Shown one piece after another: positions 16,808 through 25,688 of a DNA stretch of 64,000 nucleotides (the first letter of the stretch is position 1; every line of letters starts with the position of its first letter). The notes under the pieces are model-generated. The model was given only the letters and a program-made list of their open reading frames with translations, made no database searches and was not told the origin of the DNA. Source of the stretch: Streptomyces microflavus. Lineage in GTDB: Bacteria; Actinomycetota; Actinomycetes; Streptomycetales; Streptomycetaceae. The stretch lies in NCBI RefSeq assembly GCF_014650075.1, contig NZ_BMUG01000004.1:62001-126000 (forward strand), given 5' to 3'. A program made the position numbers and the translations under genes.

Positions 16808-17664
16808 GCAGTACGACCGAAACACAGGTGCTGCGCCCCGACCGCAAGAAGAGCCGGCTCCACTTCGACATCATCGGCCTCGGTATCGCCGCGGTCATGA
16901 TCTTCCCGGTGTACTGGCTGGTCATCAGCGCCCTGCGGCCCAACCGGGAGATCCGCAGCTACAACCAGACCCTGTGGCCCACGTCGATCACCTTCGACAA
17001 CTTCGTACGGGCCACCGAGATGCCGAACTTCGGCACCGCCATCCAGTCCAGCCTGATCGTCGCCGTCACCGCGGTGGTCGGCGGCATGGTCATCGCGACG
17101 CTGGCGGCCCTGGCGATCGGCCGGTTCCGGTTCTTCGGCCGCAAGGCCCTGATCCTGGTCATGATCCTGGTCCAGATGCTCCCGCCGACGGCGATGCTCA
17201 TCCCGATCTACGCCCAGCTCAACGCCATGGGCGGGATCGACGAGTACTGGGGCCTGATCGTCGTCTACCTGGTCTCCACGCTGCCCTTCGCCACCATCAT
17301 GATCCGCGGCTTCGTCGTGAACATCCCGGTGGAGCTGGAGGAGTCCGCGATGGTGGACGGCTGCACCCGCTTCCAGGCCTTCCGCCGCGTGATCTTCCCG
17401 CTGCTCGCCCCCGGGCTCGCCGCCGCGTCGATCTTCGCGCTGGTCAACGCCTGGAACGAGTACCTGTTCGCGTACATCCTGATCAACGACAACTCCAAGT
17501 ACACGCTGAACGTGTGGCTGATGACGTTCACCACCGAGCGCGGAACGGACTACGGCGCACTCATGGCGGCCTCGACCATGATCGCCCTGCCCGTCGTCGT
17601 GTTCTTCATGATCATCCAGAAGAAGATGGCCGCAGGCCTCACTTCCGGCGCTGTGAAGGGATAG
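16804..17664 (+). CDS. dasC: Chitobiose ABC permease DasC
   Basis: A 286-residue MalG-type permease. Six membrane segments are visible, and the EAA loop is EESAMVDGCTRFQAFRRV. The ATG lies in an ATGA overlap with dasB, so the start is fixed and the two subunits are made together. The C-terminal end (MAAGLTSGAVKG) is the usual MalG-like tail. Longer readings of this frame through dasB are shadows. Confidence 0.93.
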   Translation: MSSTTETQVLRPDRKKSRLHFDIIGLGIAAVMIFPVYWLVISALRPNREIRSYNQTLWPTSITFDNFVRATEMPNFGTAIQSSLIVAVTAVVGGMVIATLAALAIGRFRFFGRKALILVMILVQMLPPTAMLIPIYAQLNAMGGIDEYWGLIVVYLVSTLPFATIMIRGFVVNIPVELEESAMVDGCTRFQAFRRVIFPLLAPGLAAASIFALVNAWNEYLFAYILINDNSKYTLNVWLMTFTTERGTDYGALMAASTMIALPVVVFFMIIQKKMAAGLTSGAVKG

Positions 17665-17673
17665 TGCGGGCCC

Positions 17674-19215
17674 ATGACCACCCTCGTTTCCACCACGGAC
17701 ACCCTGACGCGCGACGCGCTCGCGGTGCTCCAGCCCGGATTCACCGGAACCACCGCACCGGACTGGCTGCTGCGCCGCGTCGGTGAAGGGCTCACCGCCG
17801 TCGGGCTGTTCGGCCGCAACATCGAATCGCCCGAGCAGCTCGCCGCCCTCACCGCGCGGCTGCGCTCCGAGCGGGACGATGTCCTCGTCGCCATCGACGA
17901 GGAGGGCGGGGACGTGACCCGCCTGGAGGTCAGGGACGGCTCCTCGTTCCCCGGCAACTTCGCCCTCGGCTCCGTCGACGACGTCGAGCTCACCCGGGCC
18001 GTCGCCCACGAGCTCGGCCGCCGGCTCGCCGCGTGCGGCGTCAACCTGAACTGGGCGCCGTCCGCGGACGTCAACTCCAACCCGGGCAACCCGGTCATCG
18101 GCGTACGCTCCTTCGGCGCCGACACCGCTCTGGTGGCCCGGCACACCGCCGCGTACATCGAGGGACTCCAGGCCGCCGGCGTCGCCGCCTGCACCAAGCA
18201 CTTCCCCGGCCACGGCGACACCGCGGTCGACTCGCACCTGGCGACGCCCCGCATCGATGTGGATCTCGACACCCTGCACGCCCGTGAGCTGCTGCCTTTC
18301 CGGGCGGCCATCGCGGCGGGTTCCAAATCGGTGATGAGCGCGCATATCCTGCTTCCCGCACTCGACCCCGACCGTCCCGCCACCCTGAGCCCGCGGATCC
18401 TCACCGGTCTGCTCCGTCAGGAACTGGGCTACGACGGTCTGATCGTCACCGACGGTGTGGAGATGGAAGCCATCTCCAGGACCTACGGCATCGAGCGCGG
18501 ATCGGTCCTTGCGATCGCCGCGGGCGCCGACGCGATCTGCGTCGGCGGCGGTCTGGCCGACGAGGAGACGGTGCTGCGCCTGCGCGACGCCCTCGTCGCC
18601 GCGGTGCACAGCGGAGACCTGGCCGAGGAGCGGCTCGCGGACGCGGCCGCTCGTGTACGGGCCCTCGCGTCCTGGACGCAGGGGGCCAGGGGGGACGTCC
18701 CGGAGCCGGGCGCGGAAGTGCAGGAGGGGACCGCGCCCGGCACCGGAGTCAGCTCCGACATCGGCCTGGTGGCCGCCCGCCGCGCGGTGAAGGTCACCGG
18801 CACCGGCGACCGGCTGACCGAGCCGGGTTACGTCGCGGAGTTCTCCGCGGTGGCGAACATCGCGGTCGGCGACGAGACCCCCTGGGGCATCGCCGCCGGA
18901 CTCACCCGGCTCCTGCCGGGCACCGAGGTGGCCACGTACACCGGCGAGAGCGCCGACCCGGCGGCCGAGGCGGTCGCGGCGGCGGGGGAGCGGCGCATCG
19001 TCGCCGTGGTCCGCGACGAACACCGCCATGCCTGGATGGGCGAGGCGCTGGACGCCCTGCTGACGGCGCGCCCGGACACGATCGTGGTCGAGATGGGCGT
19101 CCCGGAGTCCACCCCCAGGGGAGCCCTCCACATCGCCACCCACGGCGCCTCCCGCGTCTGCGGCCAGGCAGCAGCGGAAGCGGTGACGGACATATCCGGC
19201 CCGTCGGGCGGGTAA
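17674..19215 (+). CDS. dasD: GH3 beta-N-acetylglucosaminidase (NagZ-like) DasD
   Basis: A 513-residue family 3 glycoside hydrolase without a signal peptide, so intracellular. It has the NagZ-type loop KHFPGHGDTAVDSH (residues 175-188), which gives the Asp-His acid/base pair, and the nucleophile Asp260 in IVTDGVEMEAI. A C-terminal domain of about 170 residues follows. It starts nine bases after dasC, and an imported chitobiose would be its natural substrate, yielding GlcNAc. This fits the dasD gene known beside dasABC. The ribosome binding site is weak, so coupling to dasC is likely. Confidence 0.9.
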   Translation: MTTLVSTTDTLTRDALAVLQPGFTGTTAPDWLLRRVGEGLTAVGLFGRNIESPEQLAALTARLRSERDDVLVAIDEEGGDVTRLEVRDGSSFPGNFALGSVDDVELTRAVAHELGRRLAACGVNLNWAPSADVNSNPGNPVIGVRSFGADTALVARHTAAYIEGLQAAGVAACTKHFPGHGDTAVDSHLATPRIDVDLDTLHARELLPFRAAIAAGSKSVMSAHILLPALDPDRPATLSPRILTGLLRQELGYDGLIVTDGVEMEAISRTYGIERGSVLAIAAGADAICVGGGLADEETVLRLRDALVAAVHSGDLAEERLADAAARVRALASWTQGARGDVPEPGAEVQEGTAPGTGVSSDIGLVAARRAVKVTGTGDRLTEPGYVAEFSAVANIAVGDETPWGIAAGLTRLLPGTEVATYTGESADPAAEAVAAAGERRIVAVVRDEHRHAWMGEALDALLTARPDTIVVEMGVPESTPRGALHIATHGASRVCGQAAAEAVTDISGPSGG

Positions 19216-19220
19216 TTCGA

Positions 19221-19327
19221 GCCCGTCCGGCGATTGAGGACAAGGCCGTAAGGCCGGCAAATCCCGTCCGGCGATGACCAAGCGTGCGGGGCGGACAAAA
19301 TCAAGCCCGTCCGGCGATTGAGGACAA
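19221..19327. repeat. Two copies of a 23-bp intergenic repeat
   Basis: The sequence GCCCGTCCGGCGATTGAGG plus four more bases occurs at 19221-19243 and again at 19305-19327, with a partial third copy (CCCGTCCGGCGATGA) near 19264. This motif is a frequent dispersed intergenic repeat in Streptomyces genomes as I recall. The second copy forms one arm of a hairpin with 19334-19346. Confidence 0.75.
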
Positions 19328-19346
19328 AGCCTCTCGCCGGACGGGC
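19305..19346 (+). terminator. Terminator after dasD
   Basis: Arms GCCCGTCCGGCGA (19305-19317) and TCGCCGGACGGGC (19334-19346) are perfect 13-bp complements around a 16-base loop, 90 bp beyond the dasD stop. It is built from the dispersed repeat. Confidence 0.6.
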
Positions 19347-19358
19347 GGCACAACGGCC

Positions 19359-19392
19359 GAGGGCCGGGACACCATCAGGCGTCCCGGCCCTC
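19359..19392 (-). terminator. Terminator after nagB
   Basis: Perfect 12-bp arms GAGGGCCGGGAC and GTCCCGGCCCTC around a ten-base loop, 20 bp beyond the nagB stop on the minus strand. Confidence 0.75.
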
Positions 19393-19411
19393 AGCCGCGT
19401 GCAACGTACGG

Positions 19412-20197
19412 CTACAGCCCCTGCCACCCCGGCTTCGCCGCATACGTGGCGCGGAAGTAGTCCGCCAGCTTCAGCTTCGACGCGGCGGCCTCGTCCACCA
19501 CCACCGTCGCGTGCGGGTGCAGCTGGAGCGCCGAGGCCGGCACGATCGAGGCGACCGGCCCCTCCACCGTCTGGGCGACGGCCTCCGCCTTGCCCTCCCC
19601 GGTGGCCAGCAGGATCGGGTGCCGGGAGTCCAGGATGGTCCCGATGCCCTGGGTGATCACGTGGTGCGGCACCTGGTCGATGTCGTCGTCGAAGAAGCGC
19701 GCGTTGTCCACCCGGGTCTGCTCGGTCAGCGTCTTGATCCGGGTGCGCGAGGCGAGCGAGGAGCACGGCTCGTTGAAGCCGATGTGCCCGTCGGTGCCGA
19801 TGCCGAGCAGCTGGAGGTCGACCCCGCCGGCCTCCGCCAGCGCCCTGTCGTACGCCTCACAGGCCGCCTGGACGTCCTCGGCGGAGCCGTCGGGGCCCAT
19901 GAAGGAGGCCTCGGAGAGCCCGAGCGGCTCGACGACCTCACGCAGGACCACGGAGCGGTACGACTCCGGGTGGCCCGCGGGCAGCCCGACGTACTCGTCC
20001 AGCTGGCAGATGCGGGCCCGCGAGGCGTCGACGGCCCCGGAGGCGACCTTGGCCGCCAGCGCGCGGTAGATGGGCAGCGGGGTAGAGCCGGTGGCAACGC
20101 CGAGCAGGGCGTCGGGCTTGCGGCTGAGCAGGGAGGCGATGGCCTCCGCGATCAGTTCGCCGCCTGCCGTGGCGTCCGGGACGATGACAACTTCCAC
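19412..20197 (-). CDS. nagB: Glucosamine-6-phosphate deaminase
   Basis: A 261-residue NagB. The fold and active site are clear: GVATGSTPLPIYRAL binds phosphate, LDEYVGL carries the catalytic Asp, and GIGTDGHIGFNEP has the catalytic His and Glu. It converts glucosamine-6-phosphate to fructose-6-phosphate and ammonia, feeding GlcNAc carbon and nitrogen into central metabolism. I chose GTG 20195-20197, which gives the normal length; the longer frame to 20395 crosses the operator. A dre site lies 32-47 bp upstream, so DasR represses it. It is convergent with dasD. Confidence 0.94.
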   Translation of the reverse strand: MEVVIVPDATAGGELIAEAIASLLSRKPDALLGVATGSTPLPIYRALAAKVASGAVDASRARICQLDEYVGLPAGHPESYRSVVLREVVEPLGLSEASFMGPDGSAEDVQAACEAYDRALAEAGGVDLQLLGIGTDGHIGFNEPCSSLASRTRIKTLTEQTRVDNARFFDDDIDQVPHHVITQGIGTILDSRHPILLATGEGKAEAVAQTVEGPVASIVPASALQLHPHATVVVDEAAASKLKLADYFRATYAAKPGWQGL

Positions 20198-20228
20198 GCT
20201 GTGCCTGCCGATCTGATGAGTGGAACCC

Positions 20229-20244
20229 TGTGGTATAGACCAAT
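20229..20244. promoter_or_regulatory. DasR operator (dre) of nagB
   Basis: TGTGGTATAGACCAAT matches 13 of 16 positions of the dre consensus. It lies 32 bp upstream of the nagB GTG and about 150 bp upstream of the divergent SIS-domain gene, so it could serve both. Confidence 0.82.
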
Positions 20245-20395
20245 CAAGGGTCCAATCTAGCAGAATCGGGCAGCTGTGCGGTGAACGGCCCGCGCATCGG
20301 ACCCCCCGCCCGGTCCGCCCTTCCCGCCCGCTGGCGGACCCCGCGATTGCCTGGTCGACTTGTCCGGTACGACACCGCATCGGGAGGCACCCCAC

Positions 20396-21478
20396 ATGTC
20401 AGCCACCCCTCCGTCCGGCCGCGACGACCAGCGCGATGTGCCCGGCCGCATCATGTCCGGCGAGATGGCCGAGCAGCCCGCGATGCTGCGGCGCATCCTC
20501 GAACAGGGCGCGCCCCGCATCCACGAGGTGGCCGCCGAGATCGCCGCCAGGAAGCCCCGCTTCGTCCTGCTCACCGCGCGTGGCACCTCCGACAACGCGG
20601 CGCTCTATGCGAAGTACCTGCTGGAGATCCGGCTCGGCCTGCCCTGCGGGCTCGCCTCCATGTCCACCACGACGGCGTACGGGGCCAAGCCCGATCTGCG
20701 GGACGTCCTGGTGATCACCGTCAGCCAGTCGGGCGGCTCACCGGACCTGGTGGCCTCCACGAGGGCCGCCCGGGAGGCCGGTGCGGTCACGCTCGCGGTC
20801 ACCAACAACCCGGACTCCGCGCTCGCCGCCGTGTCCGAGTTCCACATCGACATCCTGGCGGGCCCGGAGAAGGCGCTCCCGGCCACCAAGACGTACACGG
20901 CGTCCCTGCTCTCCCTCTACCTCTTCGTGGAGGGCCTGGGAGGCGGTGACGGCACGCAGGCCGCCTCGGTCCTGCCCGACCTGGCGGGCGCGATCCTGGG
21001 CCGCCGGGCCGAGGTCAAGGCGCTGGCCTCCCGCTACCGGTTCGCCGAGCGCATGGTGATCACCTCGCGCGGCTACGGCTACCCCACGGCCAAGGAAGCG
21101 GCCCTGAAGCTCATGGAGACCAGCTACATCCCCGCTCTCTCCTACTCGGGTGCCGACCTGCTGCACGGCCCGCTGGCGATGGTCGACAACATCTCCCCGG
21201 TGATCGCCGTGGTCACCGACGGCCGGGGCGGTGAGGCGCTCCAGCCGGTGCTGGACCGGCTGCGGGGCCGCGGCGCCGACCTGTTCGTGGTCGGCCCGAA
21301 GGTGCAGGTGGAGGCGGCCTCGGCGGGCTTCGCGCTGCCGACGTCGGGGGTGCCCGAGGAGTTGCAGCCGATCCTGGAGATCCTGCCGCTGCAGATGCTG
21401 GCGTACGAGGTCACCATCGCGCGGGGCCAGGACCCGGACTCACCACGCGCCCTGGCCAAGGTCACGGAGACCCGCTGA
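20396..21478 (+). CDS. Double SIS-domain sugar-phosphate isomerase/deaminase-like protein
   Basis: A 360-residue protein made of two SIS domains, equivalent to the isomerase half of GlmS without the glutaminase domain. SIS1 covers about residues 45-180 (LLTARGTSDNAALYAKYL, TVSQSGGSPDLV). SIS2 covers about 210-340 (ITSRGYGYPTAKEAALKLMETSYIPA, DLLHGPLAMV). The ATG is preceded by GGGAGG. Such stand-alone proteins act on glucosamine- or N-acetylglucosamine-6-phosphate, as deaminases or isomerases. Divergence from nagB across a dre site supports a role in amino-sugar use. The exact reaction is uncertain. Confidence 0.8.
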   Translation: MSATPPSGRDDQRDVPGRIMSGEMAEQPAMLRRILEQGAPRIHEVAAEIAARKPRFVLLTARGTSDNAALYAKYLLEIRLGLPCGLASMSTTTAYGAKPDLRDVLVITVSQSGGSPDLVASTRAAREAGAVTLAVTNNPDSALAAVSEFHIDILAGPEKALPATKTYTASLLSLYLFVEGLGGGDGTQAASVLPDLAGAILGRRAEVKALASRYRFAERMVITSRGYGYPTAKEAALKLMETSYIPALSYSGADLLHGPLAMVDNISPVIAVVTDGRGGEALQPVLDRLRGRGADLFVVGPKVQVEAASAGFALPTSGVPEELQPILEILPLQMLAYEVTIARGQDPDSPRALAKVTETR

Positions 21479-21881
21479 GAACAGGCAGAGGTCACAGGCC
21501 CCCGGAAACACCCGCGGGCCGCGGCGCCAGGACGGGACCCTCAGCCCGCCCGGCACCGCAGCCCGGAGCTACCTGGCCGGCGGTGTGCGGTGCCTCCGGC
21601 CACTGGAGGCACCGGCGCAGTCAGGGCAGAGAGCGCCGGGTGCCTCGGTCCGCTCTCCTGTGCGGGGAGAGCGGAGGTCTTGGTGAACTCATTGTGGACT
21701 AGACCAATTGCCCGTGTCCATCCGTGTGCACGACATTCTCCGGCCGCGCACCGCACCCTGTCCATCACCTTCCTGCCCGCCGGAGCCCGGTACACGCGCG
21801 CCCCGCCCTGTGGCACGGCCCGCCGGACCGATCGGTTCGAACACTCCCGTTCACCCCGGGTACGCTCCACAGGTGCCCTCC
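21479..21881 (+). other. Gene-free 403-bp leader upstream of the PdtaS-like kinase
   Basis: No convincing coding sequence: open frames here lack start signals and have Pro/Arg-rich shadow composition. It contains several short GC-rich inverted repeats near 21580-21640, and one strong dre-type palindrome at 21693-21708, followed by about 170 bp before the kinase start. The promoter of the kinase is probably near the palindrome. Confidence 0.6.
21693..21708. promoter_or_regulatory. DasR-type operator upstream of the PdtaS-like kinase
   Basis: TGTGGACTAGACCAAT matches 13 of 16 positions of the dre consensus. It differs from the nagB site at only two positions. It lies 174 bp upstream of the kinase ATG. 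The nearest other gene, the SIS protein, ends 215 bp before it on the same strand. Confidence 0.65.
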
Positions 21882-23348
21882 ATGAACGACCTCGTCCGCC
21901 AGCACACCGCTCTGAGCGATACCGACCTCGAGTGGCTCCATCTGCTGGTCTCGGAGTGGCAGCTGCTCTCCGACCTGTCCTTCGCCGACCTCGTGCTGTG
22001 GGTCCCCACCCGCGACGGCACGCGGTACGTCTCCGTCGCCCAGATGCGGCCCAACACCGGCCCCACCTCCTACCAGGACGACATGGTCGGCCACCTGGTG
22101 CCGCGCGGCCGCCGCCCGCTGCTCGACGCGGCCCTGGACGAGGGCCGGATCGTGCGCGAGGGCGACCCGGAGTGGCGCGAGGAGGTTCCCGTACGGGTCG
22201 AGTCCATCCCCGTACGCCGCGAGGGCCGGGTCCTCGGGGTGATCGCCCGCAACACCAACCTGCTCACCGTGCGCACCCCCTCCCGGCTGGAGCTCACCTA
22301 CCTCCAGTCCGCCTCCGACCTGGCCCAGATGATCGCCGCCGGGTCCTTCCCCTTCCCCGGCCAGCAGGTCGACATGGACGCCTCCCCGCGCGTCGGCGAC
22401 GGACTGATCCGGCTGGACGCGGACGGGGTCGTGCAGTACGCCAGCCCCAACGGCCTCTCCGCCTACCACCGCCTCGGCCTCGCCTCCGACCTGGTCGGCC
22501 ACCACCTCGGCACCACCACCGCCGAACTGGCGCCCTCCCGCGGGCCGGTGGACGAGGCCCTGGTCAAGGTGGCCAGCGGGTACGCGCCGCGCGAGTTCGA
22601 GGTGGAGTGCGCGGGCGGGGTGATCCAGCTGCGGGCCATCCCGCTCAAGCCCAAGGGCGTCCGCATCGGCTCGCTGGTCCTGCTCCGGGACGTCACCGAA
22701 CTGCGCCGCCGCGAACGCGAGTTGATCACCAAGGACGCGACCATCCGGGAGATCCACCACCGGGTGAAGAACAACCTCCAGACGGTGGCCGCCCTGTTGC
22801 GCCTCCAGGCCCGCCGGATGGACTCCGAACAGGGGCGCGAGGCGCTCAACGAGGCGGTGCGGCGCGTCGGTTCGATCGCCATCGTCCACGAGACGCTGTC
22901 CCAGAACCTGGACGAGCGGGTCGAGTTCGACGAGATCGCCGACCGGGTCATCGCGATGGTCTCGGAGATCTCGCCCGGCAAGGTGACCTGCCGGCGCACC
23001 GGCCGCTTCGGCATCCTCGACGCCGAGGTCGCCACCCCGCTCTCCATGGTGCTGACCGAAGTCCTGCAGAACGCCCTGGAACACGCGTTCGTGGTGGGCG
23101 ATCAGGGCACGGTGGAGGTCTCCGCCGTGCGCGGCGGCTCACCGACCGAGGGCCGGCTCCTCATCACCGTCACCGACGACGGGCGCGGTCTGCCCGAGGG
23201 GTTCGACCCGCAGCGGGCCGGCAATCTGGGGCTCCAGATCGTACGGACACTGGTGGAGGGGGAGTTGGGCGGCACGTTCGGCATGGTCCCGGCGCCGGAG
23301 CGCGGCACCCAGGTGGTGCTGGACCTCCCGGTGCGCGGCGACAAATGA
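21882..23348 (+). CDS. pdtaS: PdtaS-like sensor histidine kinase (HisKA_2)
   Basis: A 488-residue soluble kinase without membrane segments. A GAF-like domain fills about residues 1-155 and a PAS domain about 165-275. The HisKA_2 dimer helix carries REIHHRVKNNLQTVAALLRLQ with the phospho-His at 292/293, followed by an HATPase domain (NALEHAF, DDGRGLP, GLQIV). This is the architecture of mycobacterial PdtaS, which is also encoded next to a whiB1-type gene, as here. PdtaS phosphorylates the ANTAR antiterminator PdtaR, encoded elsewhere. GTG 21873 is an alternative start. A dre-type site upstream suggests nutrient control. Confidence 0.85.
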   Translation: MNDLVRQHTALSDTDLEWLHLLVSEWQLLSDLSFADLVLWVPTRDGTRYVSVAQMRPNTGPTSYQDDMVGHLVPRGRRPLLDAALDEGRIVREGDPEWREEVPVRVESIPVRREGRVLGVIARNTNLLTVRTPSRLELTYLQSASDLAQMIAAGSFPFPGQQVDMDASPRVGDGLIRLDADGVVQYASPNGLSAYHRLGLASDLVGHHLGTTTAELAPSRGPVDEALVKVASGYAPREFEVECAGGVIQLRAIPLKPKGVRIGSLVLLRDVTELRRRERELITKDATIREIHHRVKNNLQTVAALLRLQARRMDSEQGREALNEAVRRVGSIAIVHETLSQNLDERVEFDEIADRVIAMVSEISPGKVTCRRTGRFGILDAEVATPLSMVLTEVLQNALEHAFVVGDQGTVEVSAVRGGSPTEGRLLITVTDDGRGLPEGFDPQRAGNLGLQIVRTLVEGELGGTFGMVPAPERGTQVVLDLPVRGDK

Positions 23349-23364
23349 CTGACAGGGCACAGCA

Positions 23365-23402
23365 GAGCGGGCCCGGACCGTGGTGACGGTCCGGGCCCGC
23401 TC
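23365..23402 (+). terminator. Terminator after the PdtaS-like gene
   Basis: A perfect 17-bp inverted repeat, arms GAGCGGGCCCGGACCGT and ACGGTCCGGGCCCGCTC with a four-base loop, 17 bp past the stop. It may also act against transcripts coming from wblE on the other strand. Confidence 0.85.
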
Positions 23403-23518
23403 CGTGATGCTCACGTTGCGATGCGCTTCGGGGTACTGCGCGCTGCGACTCGAAGGCGGGGCTGTGCGCACGCTCTGTGCGCGCCGCCGGGCTGAGGCGT
23501 GTTTCGTGGGGGCGTCGG

Positions 23519-23776
23519 TCAGGCGCTGGCGTTACGCGCCCGGTTGCGAGCGGCACGGCGCTTCATCGCGCGGCGCTCGTCCTCGCTGAGGCCACCCCAG
23601 ACGCCGGAGTCCTGGCCGGACTCGAGCGCCCACTGCAGGCACTGCTCCATGACGGGGCAGCGACGGCAGACGGCCTTGGCTTCCTCGATCTGCAGCAGCG
23701 CAGGACCGGTGTTGCCGATGGGGAAGAACAGCTCGGGGTCTTCCTCACGACAAACGGCGTTGTGACGCCAGTCCAT
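23519..23776 (-). CDS. wblE: WhiB-family iron-sulphur regulator WblE
   Basis: An 85-residue Wbl protein of the WhiB1/WblE type. The four cluster ligands are Cys9, Cys37, Cys40 and Cys46 (CX2CX5C). The turn GVWGG follows at residues 58-62, and the basic tail KRRAARNRARN binds DNA. It would hold a [4Fe-4S] cluster sensitive to nitric oxide and contact the principal sigma factor. The start is preceded by AAGGAGAGG. It is convergent with the PdtaS-like gene, a neighbourhood conserved in mycobacteria. Confidence 0.92.
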   Translation of the reverse strand: MDWRHNAVCREEDPELFFPIGNTGPALLQIEEAKAVCRRCPVMEQCLQWALESGQDSGVWGGLSEDERRAMKRRAARNRARNASA

Positions 23777-24096
23777 GGCTGCTACCTCTCCTTGGTATTA
23801 CACGCTTGTTGCTTGTGAATGTGAACGCTTTCACGAATCCCCCCACAGATGACGGGCCGACTCCCAGAAGAACTGGTCGTGGTCTGTGATGGTGAGGAGG
23901 GGTTCTGGCTCTCAGTGGAGGCCGGTGTTGCGGGCCGTCCCGATCGCCATGTAGAGATTCGCAAACCTCGGCGGCGGATACAACCCCTTCTGGAAAGTTT
24001 TTTTTGATTCCTCGGTGTCGACTAGGTCACAGCCGCACTTCTAAGGGGTGGGGGCCAGGCCAAACGTTCGAGTTAAAGGACTTTCGGCCCTTCCAC
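23777..24096 (-). promoter_or_regulatory. 320-bp gap holding the wblE promoter region
   Basis: No coding sequence is supported. On the minus strand this is the leader and promoter of wblE and the 3' end of the diacylglycerol-kinase-like transcript. It is richer in A/T than its surroundings, with an eight-T run near 23998-24005 on the plus strand. I see no clean terminator hairpin. Confidence 0.5.
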
Positions 24097-25065
24097 TCAC
24101 ACAATCACACGCAGTGCACGGCGTACGCCTGTGAACGTCACGCTCGTACGCAGTCCCAGGTGGTCGCCGTCCATCTGGAAGGGCAGTGGGACCTTTGAAT
24201 GCAAGGTGAAGTCCGTGAGGTCATGCAGTGAAACGGCGTGCTTCCCGCGGGGCCCTCTGTCAGGGCTCGAAGTGAGCAGCTGGGTGCCGTAGCGGGCCAC
24301 CGCCGCAGTGGACAGACGCTTCAGTCCGAGGACGTCCAGAGCGGTGTCGAACGAGGCCTTCGGAGAGGCGTACACCGGACGATTCCCCAGGTAGGTCCAG
24401 GGGGCGGTGTTGCAGATTATGGAGAGCGCGAGGTCGGTGACGGGGTCCTGGCCGGGCACGTCGAGCGTGATCGTCCCGTGTCTGCGGTGGGCCTCGTCGA
24501 GGAACTGCCGCACCACCTGGCGTACGTACAGCGCATGGGTCGAACGCTTGCCGTGCTCGCGTTTCTGTTCGACCCGGCCGACCACTCCGGCGTCGAAGCC
24601 GAGACCGGCACAGAAAGTGAACCAGCGTTCGGGAACGGACTCGTCCTCGGTGCCCGGGGTGCCGGCCGCGAGGCCCAGGCCGACCGTGCGCTCGCTTTGG
24701 TGCTCCAGGGCGTCCAGGATCGCGCCGGTCGCCTCCACCGCGTCGTTGGGCAGCCCCAGGGCGCGCGCGAAGACATTGGTGGAGCCGCCGGGGACCACGG
24801 CGAGCTTCGGGACGCCGTCCACGTCCGGGCCCCGGTGCAGCAGCCCGTTCACGACCTCGTTCACCGTGCCGTCACCGCCGAGCGCGACCACCAGATCGAT
24901 GTCGTCGCTGTCGGCCGCCCGCCGCCCCAGATCCCGGGCGTGACCCCGGTACTCCGTGGTCACCGCCTCCAGCTTCATCTCGCTGGCCAGAGCATGGATG
25001 AGTACGTCACGGGTGCGCGCACTGGTGGTGGTAGCTGCCGGGTTGACCACGAGAAGTGCGCGCAT
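24097..25065 (-). CDS. Diacylglycerol kinase-family lipid kinase
   Basis: A 322-residue protein of the DAGK catalytic-domain family. It starts MRALLVVNPAATTTSARTRD, has the nucleotide-binding signature ALGGDGTVNEVVNGL and the GGSTNVFARALGLP block, and ends in a beta-rich lipid-binding domain. The ATG at 25063-25065 is the natural start; the frame continues upstream without a better one. Members phosphorylate diacylglycerol or similar lipids at the membrane, though the lipid here is unknown. It is divergent from the small membrane protein at 25223. Confidence 0.85.
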   Translation of the reverse strand: MRALLVVNPAATTTSARTRDVLIHALASEMKLEAVTTEYRGHARDLGRRAADSDDIDLVVALGGDGTVNEVVNGLLHRGPDVDGVPKLAVVPGGSTNVFARALGLPNDAVEATGAILDALEHQSERTVGLGLAAGTPGTEDESVPERWFTFCAGLGFDAGVVGRVEQKREHGKRSTHALYVRQVVRQFLDEAHRRHGTITLDVPGQDPVTDLALSIICNTAPWTYLGNRPVYASPKASFDTALDVLGLKRLSTAAVARYGTQLLTSSPDRGPRGKHAVSLHDLTDFTLHSKVPLPFQMDGDHLGLRTSVTFTGVRRALRVIV

Positions 25066-25222
25066 GCCCGTCAGAGTACCTACCGGGCGGTTCGGCCCTG
25101 AAGTCGCGGTTCGCTGCGCTCCCGACCCGTCACGCTCCGTGATCCTCACCCGTACGTGACATGCGCCGCGCCCACGCACCCCGGCTTCACTTCCGGGCCC
25201 CGGGGATGCCAACCTGAAAGGC

Positions 25223-25672
25223 GTGAGCACTCAAGCGACCTCGTCCTCCCCCTCGCCCGCCGCGGCGGAGCGCCCGAGAAGGATCACCGCCCTCGCCGGG
25301 ATCAACGCCCTCGAAGGCGCCGCGCTCGCGGTCAGCGGGCTCTACCTGCTGGTGATGGGGGTGCTCGGGCGCCCCGAGAGCCCGCAGCAGGCGGAGACGG
25401 TCGGCATCACGCTGATCGCACTGGGCGCCATCCCGCTCGCCGCCGCCCGCGGCCTGCTGCTGCTGCGCGGCTGGAGCCGGGGCCCGGCGCTGATCACCCA
25501 GATCATGGCGCTGCCCGTGGCCTGGACGCTGCTGCGCTCCCAGGGCGCGCTGATCCCCGCCGGGATCGTGCTGGCGGCGGTCGCCGTGACCGGTCTGACG
25601 CTCGTGCTGAACCCGGCGACCACCCAGATCCTCGGCCTGCGCAGGGGCGCCGGAGCCGACCCCGAGGCCTGA
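25223..25672 (+). CDS. Small integral membrane protein
   Basis: A 149-residue protein with a Ser/Pro/Ala-rich cytoplasmic N-terminus of about 30 residues and four hydrophobic helices (about 28-48, 62-80, 90-108, 112-132). It starts with GTG. The sequence resembles widespread Streptomyces membrane proteins of unknown role. No catalytic motif is visible. It is monocistronic, ending in the terminator at 25689 shared with sigH. Confidence 0.7.
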   Translation: MSTQATSSSPSPAAAERPRRITALAGINALEGAALAVSGLYLLVMGVLGRPESPQQAETVGITLIALGAIPLAAARGLLLLRGWSRGPALITQIMALPVAWTLLRSQGALIPAGIVLAAVAVTGLTLVLNPATTQILGLRRGAGADPEA

Positions 25673-25688
25673 GCCCCGGGGCCTGGGC

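Noticed and set aside
16768..19353. Long minus-strand open frame opposite dasC and dasD
   Set aside because: Same shadow effect; dasC and dasD have full catalytic and membrane motifs on the plus strand.
23996..24006. T-run as a terminator end
   Set aside because: No stable GC stem precedes it on the plus strand, and no plus-strand gene ends nearby.
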